From Panagrolaimus kolymaensis (Eukaryota > Nematoda > Chromadorea > Rhabditida > Panagrolaimidae), in NCBI GenBank assembly GCA_028622995.1, contig JAJQJQ010000041.1, positions 1,488,001 to 1,552,000 on the forward strand: a stretch of DNA of 64,000 bases. Direction: 5' to 3'. The notes beneath the pieces are model-generated. The model ran no database searches and was not told the DNA's origin. It worked only from the letters and a program-made list of their open reading frames with translations. The position numbers and the translations under genes were made by a program. Below, one piece after another: positions 35,801 through 46,197 of this stretch. How positions within the stretch are numbered: the first letter of the stretch is position 1; every line of letters begins with the position of its first letter.

Positions 35801-37595
35801 TTAAGCTTTGATGTTTTAATTATTTAATGGTTTGTAAAAAAATTTTGGATTTATGTATTGAAACGGAAGCTTTTAAATATTTTAAACCATGTGAAAAAAA
35901 AAATGAATCAGATCCATCTTCATCTCTTCTTTCTCTCTTTTTCCATGGAACACTGGCTGCGGCTTAAAATGAAAAAGGTTGAATGAAATTAAATACGCAA
36001 AAATGTTCTGAGAAAAATGTAGGCGAAAAAAAGAAAGAAAATAAAAACAACCGAATTAATGTTTTTTTTATAAAGACTCCAATTTCAGTTTTCTAAAGGC
36101 ACAAAATTATTTAAATCTAAGCACAAAAAACTTACATAATTTCTGTAACTCGTCAGGCAGGAAAACATTTCGATCAATTTTGCTTTGAGATAAAAAAAAT
36201 ATATAGGAAGTTTCCATTCAAACTTTTTCTTTTATAACCTTGTGGCTGTGCTGCACACGAACTCCATCCATATTGCTGCTATAATTAAGTTCTTTGATCT
36301 AAGTTTGCTACGGAGGATGGATGGTCGCCGTTGTCGGTCTTGAAGGTGCCTTCATACGGACGTCCTAAACGCAATCAAGAAAGAGATAAGATCTTTGACG
36401 TTAAAAAATATGATTAAATGATGCAAAATACGTTAGCTGTTAAACTACCGATTTTTACACCTTTTAAACTATCACTTTCATTTTTTATTTTTAGTTTTTG
36501 TAAAAGTTTTATTGGTTTTCAATTTTTACTCCGAAAACAAAACAAAAAAAGCAAATCAAAAAGCTTTGCAGCAAAAAATAGTACGCATCTTTAAGTCTCT
36601 GTCGCCCTAATCAAAATCACTTTTCTTTTCTTTAGTTTGCTCAAACAAATTTCCTTGCTTTAGCTCTTTTCTTCGGTTAATTATTATATAACCCTAAAGG
36701 TTTGTAATAAATTCTGACCACTTTTTTATAAAAAAATGTGTTAGAAAAAAATTAAAATAAATTTTGGGATCGCCATTCTGGTTTATCACTTGAATGGCAA
36801 ATTTTACTTTTAAACAATCTTTATGAAGCATTTGTTTTCTTTATAAAGATACGAGAAACTTTTGCTCAGAATAATAATTTTTGTGCTATTTTTGTAACAT
36901 GCAAGATGAATAACATATATTGGAAAATAATTTTCACAAACACCTAAACATGTTTTCTTTTATGTCATGAGGTTCAAGATAGGTAATCTTTTTTCCCCAT
37001 TTTTTCTGCAGCTGCTCCTATTGCTGCGATGATGTCGGTGATAACCGTGCAAGAAGGAAGTTAAGTTTTATTTTGTGAAAAATTTCGAAAAAACTTTTAA
37101 AATAAACAATAAACAATTTTATTTTTTACAGAACAGAAAATAACAAAACAAATAAAATACAAACAAAAATAAAATATATAATTAAAAAAAGAGTTTAAAG
37201 CATTAACAATTTTTTAAGTATGGATAATAATTTTTTGGGATTCTTGAAAGAGTTTTTTTTGATAAAGCTTTTTTTATGCAATAACAATAAAGAAAAAGTT
37301 GCTTGGATCGAGAAAAAAAATATATTTAAGTTTTTAATAGCCGCTGCTGCTCGAGTAAGCAAATTATGGTATGAAAGTAGTCATTCTAGGAGTTAGTTCA
37401 TTGATGATAGTGAAATTGAGAATATGGCGAATACAGTATATATTTTTTGTTGTAAAAGAGTAATATAATTTCCAATAACAACTTTTCTTCTTTTGTTCTT
37501 TTTTTTATATTTGGTATTATAGTGGTTTTTGGATTTTTCCTAATAAATAAGTTGCGTGCTAAAATAAATTCAGCAATGATGAATGGAAGGAGGGA
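32846..37595. other. Long intergenic region between the two neuropeptide genes
   Basis: About 4.7 kb, strongly AT-rich, with poly-A/T tracts. Apart from the repeat at 36538-36835 I could not build a gene. Two GC-richer islands stand out: 36240-36372 and 36995-37065. The first, on the minus strand after a GCGTTTAG acceptor-like site, reads RPYEGTFKTDNGDHPSS until TAA at 36287. The second, on the plus strand after TTTTTTCTGCAG, reads APIAAMMSVITVQEGS then stop. Either could be an orphan exon or a regulatory block. Confidence 0.35.
36538..36835. repeat. Inverted partner of the repeat at 32318-32605
   Basis: Reverse-complement match to the repeat in the intron of precursor A, with scattered substitutions and small indels. 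The small palindrome of the left copy is decayed here (TTCAAGTGATAAACCAGAA in the matching orientation). It lies about 760 bases beyond the stop codon of precursor B. Confidence 0.75.
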
Positions 37596-37989
37596 TTAAC
37601 AGGTAACTGGATGAAAATAACAATCATCTTTATGACTTAAATTTCGATGCCGACGATTTCGAGATTTTGGATGAGCAGGCTTATCATCATCAAGCTGAAA
37701 AAAAGAAAATAATTAATTCAAAGTCAAAAAACATTCTTAGGGGGAGTTTTAAAATCTTGAATATTGGTAGTGAAAAAAAAATTTGTTTTAAAAATCGATC
37801 AAAAAAGTAAAGAAAATAAAAACAAACCTCATTAAGAAGTTCACGAAGCATACGAAGTTTATGAGCTTCATGTTTAATTTCAGCTTTAATTATTTCCCGT
37901 TCCGTGGATTCATAGGGTCTGGCAATGGCGAGGTTGAGAAGGCAAAAGGCGATGAGAATAGCAAAAATATAATGAATGATTGAAGCCAT
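37596..37989 (-). CDS. Candidate allatostatin-C/somatostatin-like neuropeptide precursor B
   Basis: Two exons, 37989-37828 and 37694-37596, encode 86 residues. The signal peptide is MASIIHYIFAILIAFCLLNL plus AIA, then a charged helical spacer (EIIKAEIKHEAHKLRML) ending RELLNE at the exon junction. Exon 2 begins LDDDKPAHPKSRNRRHRN and ends DDCYFHPVTC at the stop codon. The basic site NRRHR would release a peptide of about 17 residues with a cysteine-bounded octapeptide ring (residues 79-86). The intron falls at the same place as in precursor A, and exon 1 ends in the same LxELxxx motif followed by LxD, so the two genes are paralogues. They share strand and are about 4.7 kb apart. CYFHPVTC differs from insect AST-C CYFNPISC at three positions. 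Confidence 0.72.
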
Positions 37990-40900
37990 TATTTTTTGGT
38001 AGTTGTAATAGTAGAAAATTGATTTAAATTTTAATCTAAAAATAAAACTTTTATTAACTGTGATATTTAATTTTTTTTGCACGATTTATAAAAACAAAAG
38101 TCACGTAATTGTGGCGCCAAAAATAATAAATAAAGACAAGAAATCAAAAATAAAAAAAAGTTAAGAAGAAAAAGCAACCCGATTTGAGAATAAATAAAAG
38201 AAAATTCTGTTTCTTATATTCATTTTTTTTTTTCTTCCATAAAGTATTATCAGTTTTTATATAATATTTTTATAACGTCAAAGAAAGCAAAGCGCTGCTC
38301 CACACTTTTTTCTTTCTTTCTTGACTCACTCAACCAACAACTCCGCCTTATTTTTTTTATTGTTTTTTTCCTGATTAAAAAAAAGAAGAAAAGAAGAAAG
38401 GTTGACGTTATTATTGTGGTAGGTAACTAACTAGCAAAGACAATTGACGGAGAAGAAGAAGACGTCGATGTAGCGAGACACCCACAAAAAAAATTACAAT
38501 GGAAAAAAGATGGAGTCAAGGTACATTCATTTATTTTTGACTCACTCATATTCATTCTCATTAAACTTTTGTGATAAAAATCATTTTTATATTTATGTTT
38601 TTTTTTCATGACAGAAAAAAAAATTAAGGAAGGAAGGAAAATTCCATTACATTTCATGATGGTGAAGGATAGCCTGCCATCAATTTGCAGCAGTGGCGCC
38701 GAAATTGCAATTGCTTTTGATTTTTAAATCTATGAAAGTTGTTTTGCAAGCAAATAAAAATGCAAAAAAAAAAAATATTAGGTCGCGTGATAATTATTTT
38801 TGGGATAAACAATTCTAACTAAATACTGTAAATAAAATTTTTCTAAGGTTTGCTTCTGCAAAATCAGGTCGGTCGCCTGATTATTCCTTTTTATGAGGAT
38901 AAATAACTGCGACGACGGGTTACGATAGTTTTATTACGTCTTTCAAAATAAAATGAGAAATGATAAATCAAAAATTGAGAGAAAAGTTTTTAAAAAAGAA
39001 ATACCGGAAGTTACAGTATCCATAACGAGAAGAAAAAGAAGTTTGCGAAGCCTTAAACTTATTTATTCTTAAAAAAGTGAGCTATAAATGGTGGTCATTC
39101 AAAAGGTTTTTGTTTAGTTATGCTCATGTTATTTATATTTTTTATTTATAATATAATTTTAAAGGAAAAAAATAATGGTTGTTTTGGTAAACAAAAAACA
39201 AACCTATCATAAGTTATTATTTAAAAAAAGCTATTTTTTAAAGATTACATCCTCCGTTTTTTAACTATGCATTTTTTATTTTTTTTACTTTTTTAAATTT
39301 TGTTTTCGCTAAAATTCAAAAATATTAACAATAAAAAATTTAGGTATCAAAAAGTCAAATGTTTGAGTGCTTCGGTGCAAAGAATGTTCACAATTTTTTG
39401 TGCTTATTACGATAGTTAAAGAAAAGTAATAAAGCTACAAAAAAAACTTTTATAAAAATACATACAAAAAAAGAAAAGAAAATGCCAAAGCTACAAACGC
39501 TTGAAACGTAAAAATAAATGCAATAAATGCGTGCCTAAAAAAACAATTTTTTTCTCATGCAAAGGAAAAATTACAATTGTAAATTCTTGGAATTATGGTT
39601 TTTGTGAAAATGGAAAAAATATGTCTTGGTAACTTAACTTTTTTTGTTTGTTTGTAGAAAACACAAAAATGTTATTTTTTAACTAAAAAATCTCTATGAA
39701 TTTTAAAAACAAAGCAAAATATAATTATTTTTTCGATTATTTTATAAAAAAAACTAATAAAAACAAGGGTGAAAAATTACGGTAGAAAAAGAAAAAAGGA
39801 AATAAAAAAAAATCATCCAATGCGAAGGAAAGAAGAAACCCATCGTTTTACACAGCAAAGTAAATTAAAAAAAAGAAGAAAAAAACGGGTCAACGACTAC
39901 TACGAACCTTTTCAAAATAGAAAATAAAAGAAAATGAAGGAGAAAATAATTTATCAATATTTTATAAAGACTTTTTCAAAAACTTGTTTCAGAGAAAAAA
40001 ACGATCGCGTAATCTCTACCACCTAAGAAGCAAGCAAGCAAAGGTTAAGCTATAATAATTTTGCAAAGCAAAAAGATTACATGATCAAAAAAATTTGTTA
40101 TAAAAACATTAAAAACGTTAATGAAATTTCGAAATATTGCGACAATTTGGAATATTTTTTGTGATGCAACTGTAATTACATTTAAAAAATGTACAAAATG
40201 ATTATGAAAGCGATATTCAAATTGGCCGATCTTATTTATTAGTATTATTTTGACCTATTTTTTTAAATAAATTATTTATTCTAAATTTGTTTTTTCAACC
40301 CAAAAAGTTACAGTATTTTTATTTTATTTTCTAAGCCTTTAGCAAATAAGAACTCTAAAAAAATGTGAATTAACGTAGTTTCATTTCATAACCTTTTACC
40401 TTTTTTTATTCCATTCCTCGAACAACAAAAAAAATCCAATACTAATCTTTTACAAAACAAAGAAGACTGTATTGCAAATTGAATACCGCTCAATTGTGAA
40501 ATAAATAAAAAACAATAGGATTAAGAAAAAGGATTTAACAAAGTTATGTGTTCTAAACTCTGGCTTTTTTCTCTTTGATAATATAATCTTTTTCTAAGTT
40601 CCTTATTTTGGTGCCATCGCCGCCACCCACAATGCATAAGAATTTCTTTGTTTAGGAGAAAATACGTGCAAAGCTTAAAAAATATATTTTTAGGTAAGAA
40701 AAATATTAAAGTTGATGTCAACTTTAGCTTAAACTCTCAATGAACCACACCTTTACTATATTTTTGACAGCGACAACAAAAATTTTGATAGAAAAAAAAG
40801 TTTTTGTTGCACTCATGATTGGAGCCCACATACGCAGATTAGATTTGGTGATGATGAAATTATTTTTTTGTTTATTATCATGTAAAAATAAAATGGGTGC

Positions 40901-42225
40901 CGGAAACAAACACTCTTTATTGGATAATGAAACTGAAAAGCTGATTATCTAAAATTAATGCGGCACTCCAATTAGTTATAAAGCATCAGGAAATTTCCCT
41001 ATCAAGATCCCCCGTAAATAGTTTTTGCTTTTAATAAATAAGAAAGATAGACTATTTTATCATTTTTCTAAAGAACTAACATAAGCTAAACAAAACTATC
41101 CAAGTATCGTAAGATTATAAAAAAAAAATGAATCAAGAAAAAAAATTGGCCCTAGTGTTTTTCATTCGACTTCTGACTTCTCTTAATAAAACAAAAACTA
41201 CCGTCTTCCATCATTTTCAAAGAGATTTTTATAATAGAAAAAAAAAATAAGTTCTGAATTTTTATGTCAATATTTAGCGAAGGAAAGAACAACAACGAGT
41301 GAGGAGAAAAAGTGAGGGAGAAAAGAAAAGGAAAAAATAGTAATCAAGATCTTCTCATGCGTGGGGAATAAAATAATATTCTAGGCTAGATCAAAAAAAA
41401 ATTTGTGGATAAACAAATAATAAAAAAAGTTTATTTAAAATTAAATAATTGTCACATTTACGTCGGATGTCAAAAAATTGTTTGTGAGGGATGACTAAAA
41501 AATTAAACAAATGAATAAAAAGTGACGATATATATTTTTGAAAAACTTAATTAATGGTAATTAAACGACAAAATACAAAATATTATTTATACGTGCGGGA
41601 GAGAAAGAGATAAATATTGGATTAAAAATCAGCTAAAAAAAGTCAGAAAAAATGATAGTAAAAATTTTTGGACAACAAAGTGTTAGTATACTATTTTGAT
41701 TTTTTTTCCATCGCCTTTATTTTTTATTTTTTACTTTTTTAAAGTTATTTTCATCTCCAAAAACAGACTAAAATAGTCATTTTTAACTGATCATTTGATG
41801 CTAAAAATGGAAGCTAACTGCTTGCGATTCCCCCACTTTCCTTTAACTGATAACGAACAAACAAACAAGAAATCAAACACATGTGAGTTTCCTCTTCTGC
41901 CATCATCGATTCGTGGTCCACAAAAATCACTTCCAAAAAAAAAAATTAAAGGAAATAACATCATTACTCGTTCATAACAAATTCTTAATTTTCTGCCGAT
42001 AAAAGGTTTTAATTAAAACACAAACAAATACAAAAGCATTTTACTTTTTTGCTGCAAAAAAATGAACAAAAACAAAAGTTTTAATATTATTCAATTTTTT
42101 AGTTTGAAGCTTTCCATGCAGAGCTTTTCTTTGAAGCACATTAAAGCCGCGTAATTGAATGTTTCAGAATTGACTGTTCAAATGAGTTTGGTGAAAATTT
42201 TGACAAAAAAAAATGAAAAAAAGAT
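37990..42225. other. Long AT-rich intergenic region
   Basis: About 4.2 kb between neuropeptide precursor B and the tRNA. No gene could be assembled. A codon-like open frame starts at ATG 41798 and ends at 41977 (LRFPHFPLTDNEQTNKK, then a basic tail); it is the only stretch here with non-random-looking composition, but it has no signal peptide, homology or splice support. The rest is poly-A/T-rich DNA. Confidence 0.35.
42205..42225 (-). terminator. RNA polymerase III T-run terminator of tRNA-His
   Basis: Directly after the tRNA 3' end the minus strand reads ATCTTTTTTTC then a second T run, the oligo-T stop used by RNA polymerase III. Confidence 0.75.
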
Positions 42226-42297
42226 TGCCCACGATCGGAATCGAACCGATGTCGTCACGGCCACAACGTGAAGTACTAACCACTATACTACGTGGGC
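42226..42297 (-). tRNA. tRNA-His (GTG anticodon)
   Basis: 72-base cloverleaf on the minus strand without intron. The acceptor stem pairs GCCCACG with CGTGGGC, followed by discriminator A. The anticodon arm is TCACG-TTGTGGC-CGTGA with anticodon GTG. The T arm is ATCGG-TTCGATT-CCGAT. The internal promoter is intact: A box around TAGTATAGTGG and B box GGTTCGATTCC. The extra 5' G of histidine tRNA is presumably added after transcription. It is a lone tRNA gene at the inner side of the right duplication arm. Confidence 0.96.
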
Positions 42298-42920
42298 CGA
42301 AAGCAAAAACATAAAAGAAAGAAAAAGAGCAGCTGTGAAGGACAAGTGGCTGTAGAAAAAAAAAAGCAAGAAAAAAGTAAGACAACTTTCTTCATTTGCT
42401 GCACCAAATAAAACATTCAATCATGTCATCGAAAAAATTGTTTATAAAAGTTAAGATTACAAGAAATTAATTAGTCATCTCCAAATGAAACAAAAAAAAA
42501 TTAGGCTTTTTTTGACGATGATATGTTCCACAACTTTTGCAAGGTTCAAAAGCAAGGTAAAGGTGGAAGAAAGTATGTGCAAAAAATTTAAAAATGAAAG
42601 ATAAAAGGCTCGAGAATTTGAATATTTTACAAAATGCTTTTGAGTTTAAAAACATTTGTTTTTGTTCTCGCAACTTTCTTTCATTTTATGGTAAAAAAAA
42701 TCTTGGGAAGAAAATAATGGAACTCGAACCTAAAAATTGAAATCAAAGCACTTTGTAAAATGCAAAAATAACAAATCAAGAAATTATTCAATTTTCTCAA
42801 TCAATCAATCAACCATCATCAAACTTTATAAAGCTTTACTTCTTCAACAATCAACGACATCGTCTCTTCTCGTCTTCTGCTGCTTCTTATTTTTGGTGTA
42901 TCATCAAGTCTCTTTGGTTT

Positions 42921-43628
42921 ATGTGTTCTACAACAAATATGACAAATTTCAAAAAGCAACAACTTTCTTCAACAATGAAATTATCAAAGATAGGAATTTC
43001 ACCAATCGCGTCTTGCCATTTTTGTAATGAACAAATCAAATCAGAAAAAGTTGTTTACTTTACCAAATGTTCTCATCTCTTTCATCTTCAATGTGCTTCA
43101 AATTTTCTTGGTACTTCTTCTTCCACCACCGCCATCAACGTGAAATCTTCTACTGCTGTTGTTGGTGCTAATGATTCAACAAGTTCATTTGGTTGCTGTT
43201 ATATTTGTTCAACATTTACTCCAATCAAACAAATCAAAATGAAGAAACATCGAAAATTGTCTATTCCATTATCAAATTTAACTCCAATTCCTGAAGATTC
43301 TGATCTCATTCATCTCAAATATCCTGTGGATCATTATGAAAAGATTTGTCATTCACGTATTCGAAATTCGCTATCCTCTACGAAAGTATCACGCAAAAGT
43401 CCTACGGTCGTTCTTCAATTCGTCGTTAAATTATATCATTTTTCATCTTCGCTAATCAAAAAACAACCTGATGTTTCCATTCATTATTTAACTTATGCTT
43501 TATGGTTACTTACAAATGTTCAAACTGTATCTCCTGAATCTAAGAATGCTGTAAATGATGCAATGGAAGTTGTTAAAAATCGAATTCAAATTGCTCGTGA
43601 AGCTTATGTTCAAGCTTTCAATCACTAA
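42921..43628 (+). CDS. RING-like zinc-binding protein, copy 2
   Basis: Intronless 235-residue copy of the gene at 27052-27762, with all the zinc ligands (CHFC, KCSHLFHLQC, CCYIC). It differs in the loop between the ligands (TTAINVKSSTAVVGANDST here against STAINMKSSSSAATSGDDST) and at a few other sites (for example RIRNSLSS for RIRSSLSS, RIQIAREAYVQAF for RIEIAREAYVKAF). Most changes fall in the low-complexity loop while the zinc ligands and helical part are kept, so this copy is probably also functional. About 400 bases of shared upstream sequence suggest both copies have the same promoter. Confidence 0.75.
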   Translation: MCSTTNMTNFKKQQLSSTMKLSKIGISPIASCHFCNEQIKSEKVVYFTKCSHLFHLQCASNFLGTSSSTTAINVKSSTAVVGANDSTSSFGCCYICSTFTPIKQIKMKKHRKLSIPLSNLTPIPEDSDLIHLKYPVDHYEKICHSRIRNSLSSTKVSRKSPTVVLQFVVKLYHFSSSLIKKQPDVSIHYLTYALWLLTNVQTVSPESKNAVNDAMEVVKNRIQIAREAYVQAFNH

Positions 43629-44088
43629 TCTTTCACTCTTTTGTTTTGTTATGTAATTTTTTGTTTTCCTTTGTGTTATTATTAGATTCTTTAAAATATA
43701 ATGATTGTTTGTAATTTTTGTTTTTCTTAGGCTTTTTGTTTGTTGTTTTTGAGTTCAATCTAATAATGTATTATGTTTAAAAAATAAAAGTGTTTCCATA
43801 ATTCCAAGATTTTGTAATACTTTAAATGCGACCATTTGAACCCTTTCTCAACTACTCGAAAACTAAAAAGAAAAGTATCAAAGCGGTGTGAACAAAGAAG
43901 CCACAAAAACAGTATCCAAGCTAGCTATCAACGACTAAAGGCATCTTGGAAAAATACTACCATTAAAAACCAAGAAAGCAAAACTGCCCAACAATAATTT
44001 TCAAAAACGAATAAATCTTTATTATTATTACATAAATAAATAAAACATACACAAATACATAAATAATTAACTAAATTCTTTGATGTGA

Positions 44089-45895
44089 TTACAAATTTTT
44101 ATTAGTTCGAAAAGACGAAACCATTCTTCCTACTTTCTCTGGTACTTTCTCCATATTTGTTTTGCAAGCATTGTTTTCAAGCGTTTCACAGCAACACACA
44201 ACCTTTTGTTCTCCATCCACAGTGTAAACAACAGAGCATCGATTAAAATTTGAGTCCACTCGGCATCCAAGAGCTAAACTTGATGCAGCAATATTATCAT
44301 TTATGTAGTACTCAACATAACCAAGACATCCAGATGGTAACTATAAAAGTTAAAATGTAAAAAGCAATTAAATGAAAAACTTACTTGATCATTTTTGGAT
44401 TTCATCAAACTTCGAGTTTCAAAGCATCCATCTGTGTGAGGACAGCCCGAATTACTGGAATAAAACATTGGAATATTTTCAATTTGACAATAAATTGGAT
44501 TTTCTATTTGACGATCATGGTTTGAAGAATTCTTGTTAGTTGGTGATGAATGAGGACGCAAAGGTGGTGGATTAAAGTCTGAATTTGGCATTGAATGATT
44601 TGGATTTCCATGTCTTTCAATCATCTTCGCTATTGTACAATTTGAGTCATCTTGTTGAGTTTTAACAACATTTACACAACAAAAGTGATCACTAATAATA
44701 TCTTTTTCCAAGCATATACTTATATTTTCATAAATTGAAAGCTAAAAGAAAATGAAAAATTAATTAGATATAAATAAACAATACTTACATGTCCAGCTAA
44801 AATTTCATCAGAACTTCCATTTGTCACAATTTGAACAAAACAAATCCAGCTATCATTTCTTTGATCAAGGTCGCTAGTGATATTAACATTATGTTGAAAT
44901 GGCGCCCAGTCTATTAAGTTCTGACATTCGAAAGATGGTGTTCCCAAAGATGATGGATCGAAAAAGGGATTTTTAAAATCACAACCATTATTATTGCACG
45001 TACAATGAATAAACGTTTTGTATTGTGGCAAGCTATCAGATTGATTTAAAATAGGATTTTGACATTCATTTGAATCATTTCCAATAATGCTTATATAAAC
45101 ATGACTGCAATTAAGACCATTTGGATATTCTTGTTCAGTAAACACTCTAAAAAACGCATTTTAATTACTAAAATCGTATCCAAATTTATACCTTGAATTC
45201 TCTGCAATTATTCCATTGAAATGAACATAAATTTCACGACGTTTATGAGTTTTTGCTTCAAAGAAAAGATCACAATCATGCGTTCCAGTTAAATATACCA
45301 AAAGTGCAGGCTTGAAAAAACACTAAAAAGCAAAAATATTATGTTTCGCTAATATTTAAATACACATACCTTTAAAGAAATTATGGACATATTTTTCGCA
45401 TATGATGGAAAAAGCTTTTGATTACAATAATGTTCATCTTTACAGCAATATTCTAATGAAAAAGTCAGAGGAACATCAAAATCTTCTGAACAATACTTAT
45501 CTGATTTCATTTTAAGAACTTTTTCATTATTGCATTTATCCACAGCACCATAATCAAATTGAAAATATCGGTATTTTCCTCATATGTATGAGATGTCACA
45601 ATAACAGAGCAGGCATCTTTTGTATAGTCGGAAAAGTAAATTTCAGCTAACTCTGTATAAACACGTATTTTATAATCCTTTGTTTCTGAAAAGCAAAGAT
45701 AATTAAAGCATTGAAAATGGAGTAAAACTGCATTGAAATTATTTAATCATACAAAGTAAATTATAGCCATTTATATTTTTAGTTAATGGTCTAAAATTTA
45801 CTTCGCATACTTTCGAAAGATGATAACTAAAACTAAAAATTTTGGAGAATAAAAAAACTTACTAAGCGTTCCAGGAAAACATAACAATTTGCCAT
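44089..45895 (-). pseudogene. 5'-truncated, frameshifted copy of the secreted cysteine-rich gene
   Basis: Corresponds to exons 6-10 of the gene at 23713-26576. The signal peptide and first five exons are absent: homology ends at about 45895 in what is an intron in the intact gene. In the exon 6 homologue a net loss of 7 bases (around 45570, in the TGAGGAAAATACCGAT region) breaks the frame before DKCNNEKVLKMKSDKYC. Exons 7-10 stay open (FEAKTHKRREIYVHFNG; FIHCTCNNNGCDF; HFCCVNVVKTQQDD; VVCCCETLENNACKTN to the same stop). The preserved last exons probably reflect recent homogenisation with the other arm. It could still be transcribed, but a secreted product is unlikely. Confidence 0.7.
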
Positions 45896-46197
45896 GAAAG
45901 CCCAAATGCATCACTCACGAAAAACAACATCGTGAATGGGTTCTTCTTTATTGATGTCGTTGTGCGTGTCGCTATGGAAGCTAAAAAATGAATCAAAAAA
46001 TATTATTTTTTTTTTGTAAAAGAGTTTTCTCTTTCTTATTTTCTTAATGCTTTTGATGTTTAGCAGCAACCTTTTAAATTGCCAAAATATTTCAATTTTT
46101 AAACTTGAAGAATTAATGAAAATATTTTAGAAATAAATTTAAAAAAATCATGTTTTTGTTGTGAGATTTGCTGCCATTATTTTTTAATGCTAAAAAA

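Larger units (their letters stand above)
42505..45895. repeat. Right arm of the inverted segmental duplication
   Basis: Reverse-complement counterpart of 24765-28185, about 14.3 kb away from it. The inner edge is near 42505. The outer edge is near 45895, where homology stops inside the intron between exons 5 and 6 of the cysteine-rich gene. From about 42530 to 44510 it is almost identical to the left arm; from there outward it is clearly diverged, with many substitutions, indels and a frameshift. Confidence 0.85.

Noticed and set aside
40740..40952. 70-codon frame on the plus strand
   Set aside because: Composition like the AT-rich background; no signal peptide or domain.
41798..41977. Codon-like open frame in the 38-42 kb desert
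   Set aside because: Somewhat coding-like composition but no homology, signal peptide or splice support; noted within the intergenic entry only.
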